5,806 nt of DNA, from assembly GCA_937910665.1 (NCBI GenBank), contig CALEPR010000161.1:1-5806 (forward strand). Reading direction: 5' to 3'. A program made the translations under genes and the position numbers. Source of the DNA: an uncultured Selenomonadales bacterium (lineage in GTDB: Bacteria; Bacillota; Negativicutes; Selenomonadales; Selenomonadaceae). The notes below the pieces were generated by a model that was not told the DNA's origin, did no database searches, and saw nothing but the letters and a program-made list of their open reading frames with translations. Positions 1 to 5,798 of this stretch are shown here, one piece after another (the stretch's first letter is position 1; the number at the start of each line of letters is the position of its first letter).

Positions 1-74
1 GCTTGATGAATCCTTATTTTCTCATGAAACTCATATTCAAAAATTGATTTCCGTGCTGTCTAAAGGGAATAATC
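1..74. other. Unassigned left edge, upstream of the first promoter
   Basis: No recognisable gene. On the + strand one frame closes at once (TGA at 4-6) and another at 45-47. The third frame is open from base 2 and runs without a stop into the oxidoreductase start at 152. An upstream gene may therefore end at 4-6 or 45-47, but too little of it is present to identify. The translated open frame (for example the stretch KLISVLSKGNNLAFAENK) does not resemble any family I know. Because a well-formed promoter lies at 75-103, I read this region as the end of an unseen gene or as intergenic DNA rather than an N-terminal part of the oxidoreductase. Confidence 0.35.
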
Positions 75-103
75 TTGCCTTTGCAGAAAATAAAATTTAT
101 AAT
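75..103 (+). promoter_or_regulatory. Sigma-70/SigA-type promoter for the oxidoreductase gene
   Basis: A -35 box TTGCCT (75-80, four of six consensus bases) is followed after exactly 17 bp by a perfect -10 box TATAAT (98-103). Transcription would start near 110, giving a leader of about 40 nt before the ATG at 152. Position and spacing are seen directly; activity is inferred. AT-rich DNA can give such matches by chance, but a perfect -10 at ideal spacing just upstream of a gene is persuasive. Confidence 0.6.
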
Positions 104-137
104 AAACGCAGAAATTTTTTTGTTAAGCGATGTGGTT

Positions 138-143
138 GGGAGG
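138..143 (+). promoter_or_regulatory. Ribosome binding site fixing the oxidoreductase start at 152
   Basis: GGGAGG lies 8 nt before the ATG at 152. The in-frame TTG at 44 lies upstream of the predicted promoter and gives an N-terminal extension that does not look like the family, so 152 is the preferred start. Confidence 0.75.
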
Positions 144-151
144 TAATTTTT

Positions 152-1378
152 ATGGCAGTTCATGTTATCAATGAGGCGCGTCGTTGTTTGCAATGTAAAA
201 AACCGCTCTGCAGACTTAAAGGTTGCCCGATTCAAACAAACGTTCCTGAAATGATTCGACTTTTTTTGGAGGGAAAAACTGACGAAGCCGGCAAAATGCT
301 TTTCGATAATAATCCGCTGTCAATTGTCTGTTCGCTTGTCTGCGATCATGAACATCAGTGCGAAGGAAATTGTATTCAAGGCAAGCGCAAGGACGGCGCG
401 GCGATTCAAATTCCGAACATTGAAAATTACATTTCCGATTCCTACTTCGACAGAATAAAAATTGAAAAAGCTCCTGACACAGGAAAACAAGTTGCAATTA
501 TCGGCGCAGGTCCTGCAGGAATTACAATCGCGATTAAACTTGCGGAAAAAGGTCACAACATTACAATTTTTGAGCGCATGGACAAAGTTGGAGGAATGAT
601 GCGCTATGGTATTCCTGCCTTTCGTCTGCCGCGAATTATTTTGGATCGCTATCAAACTAAACTCCGCGAAATGGGAATACATTTCCGACCAAATACTTCT
701 ATCGGCGGCGCACTTCACCTCGACGACTTATTTAACGACGGCTACGACGCAGTTTTTATCGGCACAGGCGTTTGGCGACCAAACAGAACACATTGCAAAG
801 GCGAATCTCTCGGCAACGTCCATTTTGCGGTTGATTATTTGCAAAATCCTGAGGCGTACGACTTGGGCGACACAGTTGCAATTATCGGCGCAGGAAATTC
901 TGCAATCGACGTTGCGAGGACAGTTGTCAGACAGGGAAGCAGAAATGTTACGCTTTACGCAAGGCGGCAGAGAATTGCTGCGAGTCAGCGCGAACTTGAC
1001 TACGCCGCAGTTGACGGCATAGACATTCAGCAAGGCATGGCGATTAAAGAATTTACGCCTGAAGGACCAATTTTTATTCCGCGTACTTTCGACGACGAGG
1101 GAAATTGTATTCGCGAAGATGAACCTGTCTTGATGAAAGCAGACAGTACAATTATTGCAATCAGCCAAGGGCCGAAAGATAAAATTGTAAACACGGCGCA
1201 CGATTTGAAAATAAATGAAAAAGGTTTGATTGTCATTGATGAAAATGGCAAAACTTCTATTGAAGGCGTTTTTGCTTCCGGCGACGTTGTTGCAGGTTCT
1301 AAAAATGTTGTCCTCGCCGTTGCCTATTCAAAAAAAGTTGCCGATGCAATGGATGAGTATTTGAAATCGAAACAATAA
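152..1378 (+). CDS. GltD-like NAD(P)-dependent FAD/Fe-S oxidoreductase (glutamate synthase small-subunit family)
   Basis: A 408-residue oxidoreductase of the GltD/NfnB/dihydropyrimidine-dehydrogenase N-terminal family, expected in the cytoplasm. Seen in the sequence: an N-terminal domain with two sets of cysteines (C12, C15, C20, C25 and C60, C64, C70, C74) suited to two [4Fe-4S] clusters; a first Rossmann motif GAGPAG (118-123) for FAD; the family stretch GGMMRYGIPAFRLP (147-160); a second Rossmann motif GAGNSA (246-251) for NAD(P)H; and a C-terminal FAD-contact motif with ASGD (375-378). In glutamate synthase such a subunit passes NADPH electrons to the GltB large subunit. No GltB or other partner is visible here, so the acceptor is unknown and a gltD symbol would be overreach. 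The ATG at 152 is preceded by GGGAGG and a promoter at 75-103. The next gene follows after 28 bp, suggesting cotranscription. The family is very secure; the exact substrate is not. Confidence 0.92.
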   Translation: MAVHVINEARRCLQCKKPLCRLKGCPIQTNVPEMIRLFLEGKTDEAGKMLFDNNPLSIVCSLVCDHEHQCEGNCIQGKRKDGAAIQIPNIENYISDSYFDRIKIEKAPDTGKQVAIIGAGPAGITIAIKLAEKGHNITIFERMDKVGGMMRYGIPAFRLPRIILDRYQTKLREMGIHFRPNTSIGGALHLDDLFNDGYDAVFIGTGVWRPNRTHCKGESLGNVHFAVDYLQNPEAYDLGDTVAIIGAGNSAIDVARTVVRQGSRNVTLYARRQRIAASQRELDYAAVDGIDIQQGMAIKEFTPEGPIFIPRTFDDEGNCIREDEPVLMKADSTIIAISQGPKDKIVNTAHDLKINEKGLIVIDENGKTSIEGVFASGDVVAGSKNVVLAVAYSKKVADAMDEYLKSKQ

Positions 1379-1393
1379 AAAAATTTTAAGCAA

Positions 1394-1398
1394 AGGAG
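1394..1398 (+). promoter_or_regulatory. Ribosome binding site selecting a TTG start at 1407
   Basis: AGGAG (within AAAGGAG) lies 8 nt before TTG 1407-1409. The ATG at 1400-1402 is out of frame and too close to the site, and its reading frame stops after ten codons. TTG is therefore the start. Confidence 0.7.
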
Positions 1399-1406
1399 TA
1401 TGTTAT

Positions 1407-3389
1407 TTGAAATTCTTGAAACGACTTTTTGACGGCGTACAGCGCGACTTAAGAATATTTTTATTCATACTCCTTTTGTTGGAAGTTTACCGCGCAATTT
1501 TTATTGTCACAATGCAAGATTATATGTCAGCAGATACAACTCAGGCGCAAATTTGGACTGCACTTTGGGCAGGTTTGCGCTTGAGTTTGAAAACTGCCGG
1601 AGTTGTGACGCTGATCAGTTTTGTTTTTGTTACGCTTTTAGGTTTAAATGTTCGACTAAGATTGGCGATAGGAATTTTTGCGTCGCTGATCTTTTCCACG
1701 CTGTTTATGGCGCGTTTTCCATATTACAGGGCGTTTAACTCAACTTTCGGTATAGAAGTTATTCGCGGACTTAATGACGACTTAACTTCAATTTTCGTGA
1801 CCGTCGCACAGGAATATGGATTATTTTGGCGTTTTCCTGTCGCGCTGATTTTGACTGTAATTTGTATTGCAATTTTAAGTCGGCTGATGATTATAAAAAC
1901 TTTTCCGCTACCTGAACTAAAAACTAAAATTCAAAAAATTTCTTTCGGCGCAGGAATTATAATTTTTGTTGCGCTGTTTGGAATTTTTTGCAGGTTCGGC
2001 GGAAGTCTGACTTACGCGAACGGATTGAACTGGGAGAACGCAGGAATTACTTCGGATCATTTTTTGAATGAGGCAATTTTGGACGACGGTCAAGCATTTT
2101 ATCGCGTTTACACAATTCACAAGTGGATGGCGGCAGGAAAAATTTCAGGAGTCGATCAAGCTAATATTCTCACCTACGCAGAATTTATTTCGCCACGCAA
2201 AGGTTTAGTTGCAGATAATCTTGCACCATTTTTGGAACGTACTGCGAAAGGCGAAAAAATTCCAAAGCCTCAGCATATTTTTATCATAATGGGCGAAACT
2301 TGGATGCAGTGGCCGATGCTTGGAAAATATTCTGACTTGCACGTTGCGGACGGAATAAAATCACTAATCGCCGAACAAAATTGTTATTACAGCAGAAATT
2401 TTATGCCGAACGGCGATTTTACTTCCGTCGCGCTTACAGGAATTATCACGGGACTTCCTGAAGTAAATATTCATGTCAATTATCAGCCGCGCAGTTATGA
2501 AGAAATTTATACTTCTGCGATGGCTCCTCCATTTCATGAACTCGGTTACAAAGTTGATTTTTGGTACGGCGGCAGCGAAGGTTGGGACAATATTCCGAAA
2601 CTTGCACTGGCGCAGGGTTTTGATAATTTTTACGGCTTTTCTTCCCTCCATGTAAAAAGACAAACTATCTGGGGTGCGAAGGACGAAGATTTATTTAACG
2701 CGATTGAAAAACATCTTGCTGACGAACCGCCGACAGTTCATGTAATTTTGACAACTTCAAATCATCCGCCATACAACTTGAACTTGGCAGAGGAAGGTTT
2801 TGACTTTAACGCAACTTTAGCTGAAGTTGAAAAATTGCCCAACGTCGAGGACACAAGGCAACTTACAACCGAACTCGGTCACTATTGGTACATGGATAAA
2901 AAAGCTACAAATTTTGTCCGCTCGGTCATTGGAAAATATCCAAACAGTTTATTTATCATAACAGGCGACCACGCAGTCAGAACAGATCCTTCGACGCACC
3001 CGACAATTTTTGAACATCAAAGTGTGCCGTTCGTCCTGTTTGGTGCAGGTGTCACGAAAAATATTTTGCCGCCCGATGCAGTTGGCGGACATACTTCGAT
3101 TGTTCCCACGATTATTGAACTCATCGCGCCGAAAGATTATGTTTACTACTCAATCGCGCCGAGTTTGTTTGACAGTTTCGGAGCGGCGTTTAATCTTGAC
3201 GCTTTTGTCACTCAAAATGCTGCCGGACTTATTGACGAAGATGTTGTTGAACTTCTTCCGCACGTTCCCTCCGCCGAACTGAATAAAGTTAATTTATCTG
3301 CGGAAAGAGATGCCGCAAAAAGAATTGTCGAGGCGATGCGAACAGTCGGCTGGTGGATTTTGAATAATGGAATCGGTTTGAATAAATAA
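1407..3389 (+). CDS. LTA synthase-type membrane phosphotransferase (sulfatase/alkaline-phosphatase superfamily)
   Basis: A 660-residue integral membrane enzyme. Five hydrophobic segments (about 14-36, 63-81, 86-103, 140-162, 179-196) form an N-terminal membrane domain. A linker and a large extracytoplasmic catalytic domain (about 287-600) follow. By comparison with Staphylococcus aureus LtaS (E255, T300, H416, D475, H476), likely metal and catalytic residues are E297 (in MGETW), nucleophile T339 (in GDFTS), H453 (in SNHPPY) and D521-H522 (in TGDH). The stretch GHTSIVPTIIEL (561-572) matches the late conserved segment of this fold. Family members transfer phosphoglycerol or phosphoethanolamine head groups to envelope polymers, lipids or glycans. 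The sulfatase C-x-P-x-R signature is absent, so this is not an arylsulfatase. The true acceptor cannot be told from sequence; in a diderm Firmicute it might be a glycan or lipid rather than lipoteichoic acid. It starts at TTG and is probably cotranscribed with the preceding gene. The C-terminal 60 residues are not recognised. Confidence 0.88.
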   Translation: MKFLKRLFDGVQRDLRIFLFILLLLEVYRAIFIVTMQDYMSADTTQAQIWTALWAGLRLSLKTAGVVTLISFVFVTLLGLNVRLRLAIGIFASLIFSTLFMARFPYYRAFNSTFGIEVIRGLNDDLTSIFVTVAQEYGLFWRFPVALILTVICIAILSRLMIIKTFPLPELKTKIQKISFGAGIIIFVALFGIFCRFGGSLTYANGLNWENAGITSDHFLNEAILDDGQAFYRVYTIHKWMAAGKISGVDQANILTYAEFISPRKGLVADNLAPFLERTAKGEKIPKPQHIFIIMGETWMQWPMLGKYSDLHVADGIKSLIAEQNCYYSRNFMPNGDFTSVALTGIITGLPEVNIHVNYQPRSYEEIYTSAMAPPFHELGYKVDFWYGGSEGWDNIPKLALAQGFDNFYGFSSLHVKRQTIWGAKDEDLFNAIEKHLADEPPTVHVILTTSNHPPYNLNLAEEGFDFNATLAEVEKLPNVEDTRQLTTELGHYWYMDKKATNFVRSVIGKYPNSLFIITGDHAVRTDPSTHPTIFEHQSVPFVLFGAGVTKNILPPDAVGGHTSIVPTIIELIAPKDYVYYSIAPSLFDSFGAAFNLDAFVTQNAAGLIDEDVVELLPHVPSAELNKVNLSAERDAAKRIVEAMRTVGWWILNNGIGLNK

Positions 3390-3421
3390 AAAAAATAAGT
3401 GCAGGGGAAGAGAGAAAATTT

Positions 3422-3451
3422 TTCAACAGATTTATAAATCATCTTTAAAAT
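3422..3451 (+). promoter_or_regulatory. Weak promoter-like sequence ahead of dnaX, overlapping a 12-bp palindrome
   Basis: TTCAAC (3422-3427, three of six -35 bases) and TAAAAT (3446-3451, five of six -10 bases) are 18 bp apart. Between them is a perfect palindrome GATTTATAAATC (3429-3440). The 92-bp gap between the phosphotransferase and dnaX has no clear terminator, so dnaX may be read from upstream, from here, or both. The -35 is poor and the region is very AT-rich, so this is only a candidate. Confidence 0.25.
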
Positions 3452-3465
3452 TAAATTTGTCAGGG

Positions 3466-3471
3466 AAGGAG
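3466..3471 (+). promoter_or_regulatory. Ribosome binding site selecting the TTG start of dnaX
   Basis: AAGGAG lies 10 nt before TTG 3482-3484. The resulting N terminus, MAYEALYTRGRPKTLAQLVG, aligns with known DnaX starts (the Y-x-A-L-Y-R-x-x-R-P family pattern), which supports the rare start codon. Confidence 0.75.
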
Positions 3472-3481
3472 TTTTTTTAAA

Positions 3482-4969
3482 TTGGCTTATGAAGCACTTT
3501 ACACCAGAGGACGACCGAAAACTTTGGCGCAACTGGTAGGGCAGGAACATATTTCTTCCGCGATGACCAGAGCTGTTTTGAGCGGCAGACTTTCTCACGC
3601 TTATTTATTGGTCGGCACACGCGGAACAGGAAAAACTTCCACAGCCAGACTTTTGGCTAAAGCGATGAATTGTGAAACTGTTCATAAAGCTGTTGAAGCG
3701 GGGGAAACTTTGTCGGCGAAAGATATTCCCTGCAATAAATGTTCCGCTTGTCTGTCGATTGATTCTTCGCCCGACAATGTGGAATTTGACGCAGCGTCCA
3801 ACAGATCTGTCGAAGATGTCACAAGACTTTTGTCGACGGCTTATCTTGCGCCGCTCCAATCTCATGTGAAAACTTTTATAATTGATGAAGTTCATATGCT
3901 GTCTTTTGAGGCGGTAAATTCTATTTTAAAACTTATCGAGGAGCCGCCGCCGAACGTAGCATTTTTTTTGGCGACGACAGAATTGCAAAAAGTTCCTATG
4001 ACAATTCGATCGCGCTGTCAAGTTTTGAATTTCAGATTGATTCCTGCAGAAACAATTTCTCCGTACCTGATAAAACTTGCAAAGCGTCTGGAAGTCGAAT
4101 TGCCTGAGGAAGCGGCGAAAAAAATTGCGCGACTCGCGGAAGGTTCAATGCGCGACGCTTTGACTTATCTCGATCAATGTTACGCGATGTCCGACAAAAT
4201 TATTACTCTGGACGACGTTAATCAAACTTTGGGATTGATCTCGGACGCTGACCTTGACGAAATAATTTCTGAAGTTAAATCTCAGAATCGGCTTGAACTT
4301 TCAAAGGCAATTACTCGCGCTTTTCGATCGGGATTGAGTTCAGTTTCAATCGCAGAATCTTTGATAACAAGATTGAGGGATTTGGAATTTGAAAATTTGT
4401 CTGCAAAAAAACTTTCCGAAATTCAGGAAATGGATAAATTTATTGAAATGCTCCGAAAAACAATTTTGGAAATGCAGGGCAGCGGTATTCCCGACATAAT
4501 TTTGGAAATGGCATTGATGAACTTTTCCGACTATCAAGTAATTTTCAATACCGAAAGTTATATACCGAAAAAAAATTTAGAAGTTAAGCCGTTGGGAAAT
4601 TCACTTGACGATGGCAAAAAAATTTTTTATCATACAATAAATGCTCGCGGTCTGAATCCTTCAATGCAGGCTATGTTAAAACAGGGAGTAGTCGTAAAAG
4701 ATTTTGACGGCAAAGATTTGACGCTGGCTTTCAAAAGTGCAACCATCATGGATTTGTTCTGCACTTTCCACAAAGTTCATTTTGAAACTCCCGCATCGCA
4801 ATTCGCCAGGCGAGAGATAAAAATTGTCGCGGTCGTTGATGAAAAAATGTCGGATAAAGATTTTTACGGCGTGGATGATGAAGCCGCAAATTTTTTGGAT
4901 AAATCGAAAAAGATTTTTCAAGCAAAAGAAGTAACCAAAGTTTACGAAAGTGAGGATGATTTTTCATGA
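3482..4969 (+). CDS. dnaX: DNA polymerase III subunit gamma/tau
   Basis: The clamp-loader ATPase of the replisome, 495 residues, which loads the beta sliding clamp and couples polymerase cores. Seen motifs: Walker A GTRGTGKT (45-52); zinc-binding cysteines C64, C84, C87, C90; Walker B with IIDE (133-136); sensor 1 around ATT (164-166) followed by the SRC motif (177-179) that supplies the arginine finger; and sensor 2 GSMRDAL (221-227). Domain III covers roughly 240-355. The C-terminal part (about 378-450) resembles the tau-specific domain of Firmicutes. It is shorter than Bacillus subtilis DnaX (about 560) and Escherichia coli tau (643), with a short linker and no proline-rich stretch. The gap between the first two zinc cysteines (19 residues) is longer than in E. 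coli (8). The start is TTG with AAGGAG 10 nt upstream. The stop overlaps the ybaB start by 4 bp, implying translational coupling. An A8 tract at 4568-4575 could allow a short gamma-like form. Identity is essentially certain. Confidence 0.97.
   Translation: MAYEALYTRGRPKTLAQLVGQEHISSAMTRAVLSGRLSHAYLLVGTRGTGKTSTARLLAKAMNCETVHKAVEAGETLSAKDIPCNKCSACLSIDSSPDNVEFDAASNRSVEDVTRLLSTAYLAPLQSHVKTFIIDEVHMLSFEAVNSILKLIEEPPPNVAFFLATTELQKVPMTIRSRCQVLNFRLIPAETISPYLIKLAKRLEVELPEEAAKKIARLAEGSMRDALTYLDQCYAMSDKIITLDDVNQTLGLISDADLDEIISEVKSQNRLELSKAITRAFRSGLSSVSIAESLITRLRDLEFENLSAKKLSEIQEMDKFIEMLRKTILEMQGSGIPDIILEMALMNFSDYQVIFNTESYIPKKNLEVKPLGNSLDDGKKIFYHTINARGLNPSMQAMLKQGVVVKDFDGKDLTLAFKSATIMDLFCTFHKVHFETPASQFARREIKIVAVVDEKMSDKDFYGVDDEAANFLDKSKKIFQAKEVTKVYESEDDFS
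4568..4575 (+). other. A8 tract in dnaX, candidate slippage site for a gamma-like product
   Basis: Eight adenines cover codons 363-365 (AAA AAA AAT), near the end of domain III where a gamma-type truncation would be expected. The zero-frame heptamer A AAA AAT fits the X XXY YYZ pattern for -1 slippage. Both alternative frames stop at once: TAG at 4578-4580 after loss of one A, and TAA at 4585-4587 after -1 shift or gain of one A. I see no clear upstream Shine-Dalgarno stimulator or strong downstream hairpin, and other A7-A8 tracts occur in this window, so this may be chance. Confidence 0.3.
4952..4955 (+). promoter_or_regulatory. Ribosome binding site of ybaB inside the dnaX 3' end
   Basis: GAGG lies 10 nt before ATG 4966, inside the last codons of dnaX. 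Together with the ATGA stop/start overlap this suggests coupled translation of the two genes. Confidence 0.55.
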
Positions 4970-5355
4970 CACAAGGCGGAGGACTCGGAGGACTTAACCT
5001 CGAAGCAATTATGAAACAGGCACAGATGTTGCAACAAAGTTTTGAGGCGAACAAAGATCAGTTGAAAAAGGAAACGGCAACTGCTTCGGTCGGAGGAAAT
5101 ATGGTGACGGCGACGGTTGACGGAGAAAAAGTTTTGAAAGAAATTAAAATTGATCCTGAACTTGTCAAAGACGGAGATGTCGGCGCGATTGAAGATTTAG
5201 TTATCAGCGCAGTAAATTCCGCCAACGCCGAAATGGATAAAAAAATTGCCGCGAATACAAATGCTTTTGTCGGAAATGCACTCGGCGGACTTGGCGGAGG
5301 AAATCTGGGCGATATGGCAAATATGCTCGGCGGACTTTTGGGCGGGAAAAAATAA
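4966..5355 (+). CDS. ybaB: YbaB/EbfC family nucleoid-associated DNA-binding protein
   Basis: A small 129-residue cytoplasmic protein of the YbaB/EbfC family, which binds DNA as a dimer and is almost always encoded beside dnaX. Family signs: the N-terminal helix with LEAIMKQAQMLQQSFE (12-27), the segment ETATASVGGNMVTATVDGE (36-54), the strand LKEIKIDPELV (57-67), and the long helix EDLVISAVNSANAEMDKKIA (76-95). It has a glycine-rich head (4-9) and a longer than usual glycine-rich tail (about 103-127) with repeated LGGL/GG units; the family is typically 100-110 residues. The tail is partly encoded by a repeated 12-bp unit, CTCGGCGGACTT, at 5281-5292 and 5326-5337. The start overlaps the dnaX stop by 4 bp. 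The role is inferred from family and context (chromosome organisation or recombination support). The usual next gene, recR, is absent. Confidence 0.93.
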   Translation: MTQGGGLGGLNLEAIMKQAQMLQQSFEANKDQLKKETATASVGGNMVTATVDGEKVLKEIKIDPELVKDGDVGAIEDLVISAVNSANAEMDKKIAANTNAFVGNALGGLGGGNLGDMANMLGGLLGGKK

Positions 5356-5384
5356 TTTTAAAAAAAATATTTTCATAAAGCGAC

Positions 5385-5432
5385 AGGCGGAAAGACAAAA
5401 GCATTTTGCTTGCATCTCACCGCCTTTTCTTT
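5385..5432 (+). terminator. Terminator-like hairpin after ybaB
   Basis: AGGCGG (5385-5390) can pair with CCGCCT (5420-5425). The interval contains a small perfect hairpin AAGCA-TTT-TGCTT (5399-5411). A T-rich stretch TTTTCTTT follows at 5425-5432, overlapping the last stem base. The outer stem is GC-rich and next to a U tract, as in intrinsic terminators, but the large internal loop makes it imperfect. It would end the dnaX-ybaB transcript and separate it from ruvB. Confidence 0.4.
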
Positions 5433-5501
5433 AGACTTCAGTTTTCGGGAAAAAATCAGTGATCGACAAATAAATTTTATTGAAAGGGAAAAATTTTTTT
5501 A

Positions 5502-5798
5502 ATGGCTGATACAAGAATTATCGCGCAGGGCGAACAAACTTCAGATGATTGGCAATATAGTTTGCGACCGAGAAAGTTGAGCGAATACATTGGACAGGAC
5601 AAGGCGAAAAAAAATTTGTCTGTCTTTGTCAAGGCGGCACTTTCACGGCGCGAGGCATTGGATCACGTTTTGCTTTACGGACCGCCGGGACTTGGTAAAA
5701 CTACCCTTGCAGGAATAATTGCAAATGAACTTGGAGTAAATTTTAAACAAACTTCAGGACCTGCGATTGAACGTTCAGGAGATTTAGCTGCACTATAA
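5502..5798 (+). CDS. ruvB: Holliday junction branch-migration ATPase RuvB, N-terminal fragment
   Basis: The first 98 codons of RuvB, the hexameric AAA+ motor that with RuvA drives branch migration of Holliday junctions. Seen: the N-terminal family pattern LRPRKLSEYIGQ (21-32), the segment ALDHVLLYGPPGLGKTTLAG (52-71) with Walker A GPPGLGKT (60-67), and TSGPAIERSGDLAAL (84-98). Full-length RuvB is about 330-350 residues. Here a TAA at 5796-5798 interrupts the frame just where the family continues toward Walker B (typically a further T-N-L-E segment). The stop lies eight bases from the window end, so an assembly error or edge artefact is more likely than a true pseudogene. The ATG at 5502 is preceded by AAAGGG (5483-5488) at a rather long 13-nt spacing. 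No convincing promoter is seen in the 146-bp gap before it, and ruvA is not adjacent upstream. The family call is secure; the gene's integrity is not. Confidence 0.9.
   Translation: MADTRIIAQGEQTSDDWQYSLRPRKLSEYIGQDKAKKNLSVFVKAALSRREALDHVLLYGPPGLGKTTLAGIIANELGVNFKQTSGPAIERSGDLAAL

Noticed and set aside
44..151. TTG at 44 as an earlier start of the oxidoreductase
   Set aside because: It lies upstream of the predicted promoter, while ATG 152 has GGGAGG at 8 nt and gives the normal family N terminus (RCLQCKKPLC begins at residue 11).
606..1022. Overlapping + strand open frame of 138 codons inside the oxidoreductase
   Set aside because: Out-of-frame shadow of the real gene with low-complexity Ser/Thr/Ala/Leu-rich translation and no domain.
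728..1201. Long antisense open frame (157 codons) within the oxidoreductase gene, with similar ones at 320-718 and 216-497
   Set aside because: They lie opposite a gene with unmistakable FAD, NAD(P) and Fe-S motifs, their translations resemble no family, and they have no convincing ribosome binding sites of their own.
1400..1432. ATG at 1400 as a start after the AAAGGAG site
   Set aside because: Out of frame with the phosphotransferase, only 1 nt from the binding site, and its frame stops after ten codons.
1407..3389. True sulfatase annotation for the membrane enzyme
   Set aside because: The C/S-x-P-x-R signature that is modified to formylglycine is absent; the nucleophile position is T339 as in LTA synthases.
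4405..4411. A7 tract (A AAA AAA heptamer) in dnaX as the main frameshift site
   Set aside because: A -1 shift here would stop at 4435-4437, after about 318 residues and inside domain III, which would probably spoil the oligomerisation domain. GAGGGA at 4375-4380 is 24 nt upstream, too far to act like the E. coli stimulator.
5455..5463. Small inverted repeat ATCA-G-TGAT before ruvB as an operator
   Set aside because: Only four base pairs per arm; expected by chance in this sequence.
5463..5468. TCGACA as a -35 box for ruvB
   Set aside because: It matches five of six bases, but the position 17 bp downstream is GGGAAA, part of the ribosome binding site, so no -10 box fits.
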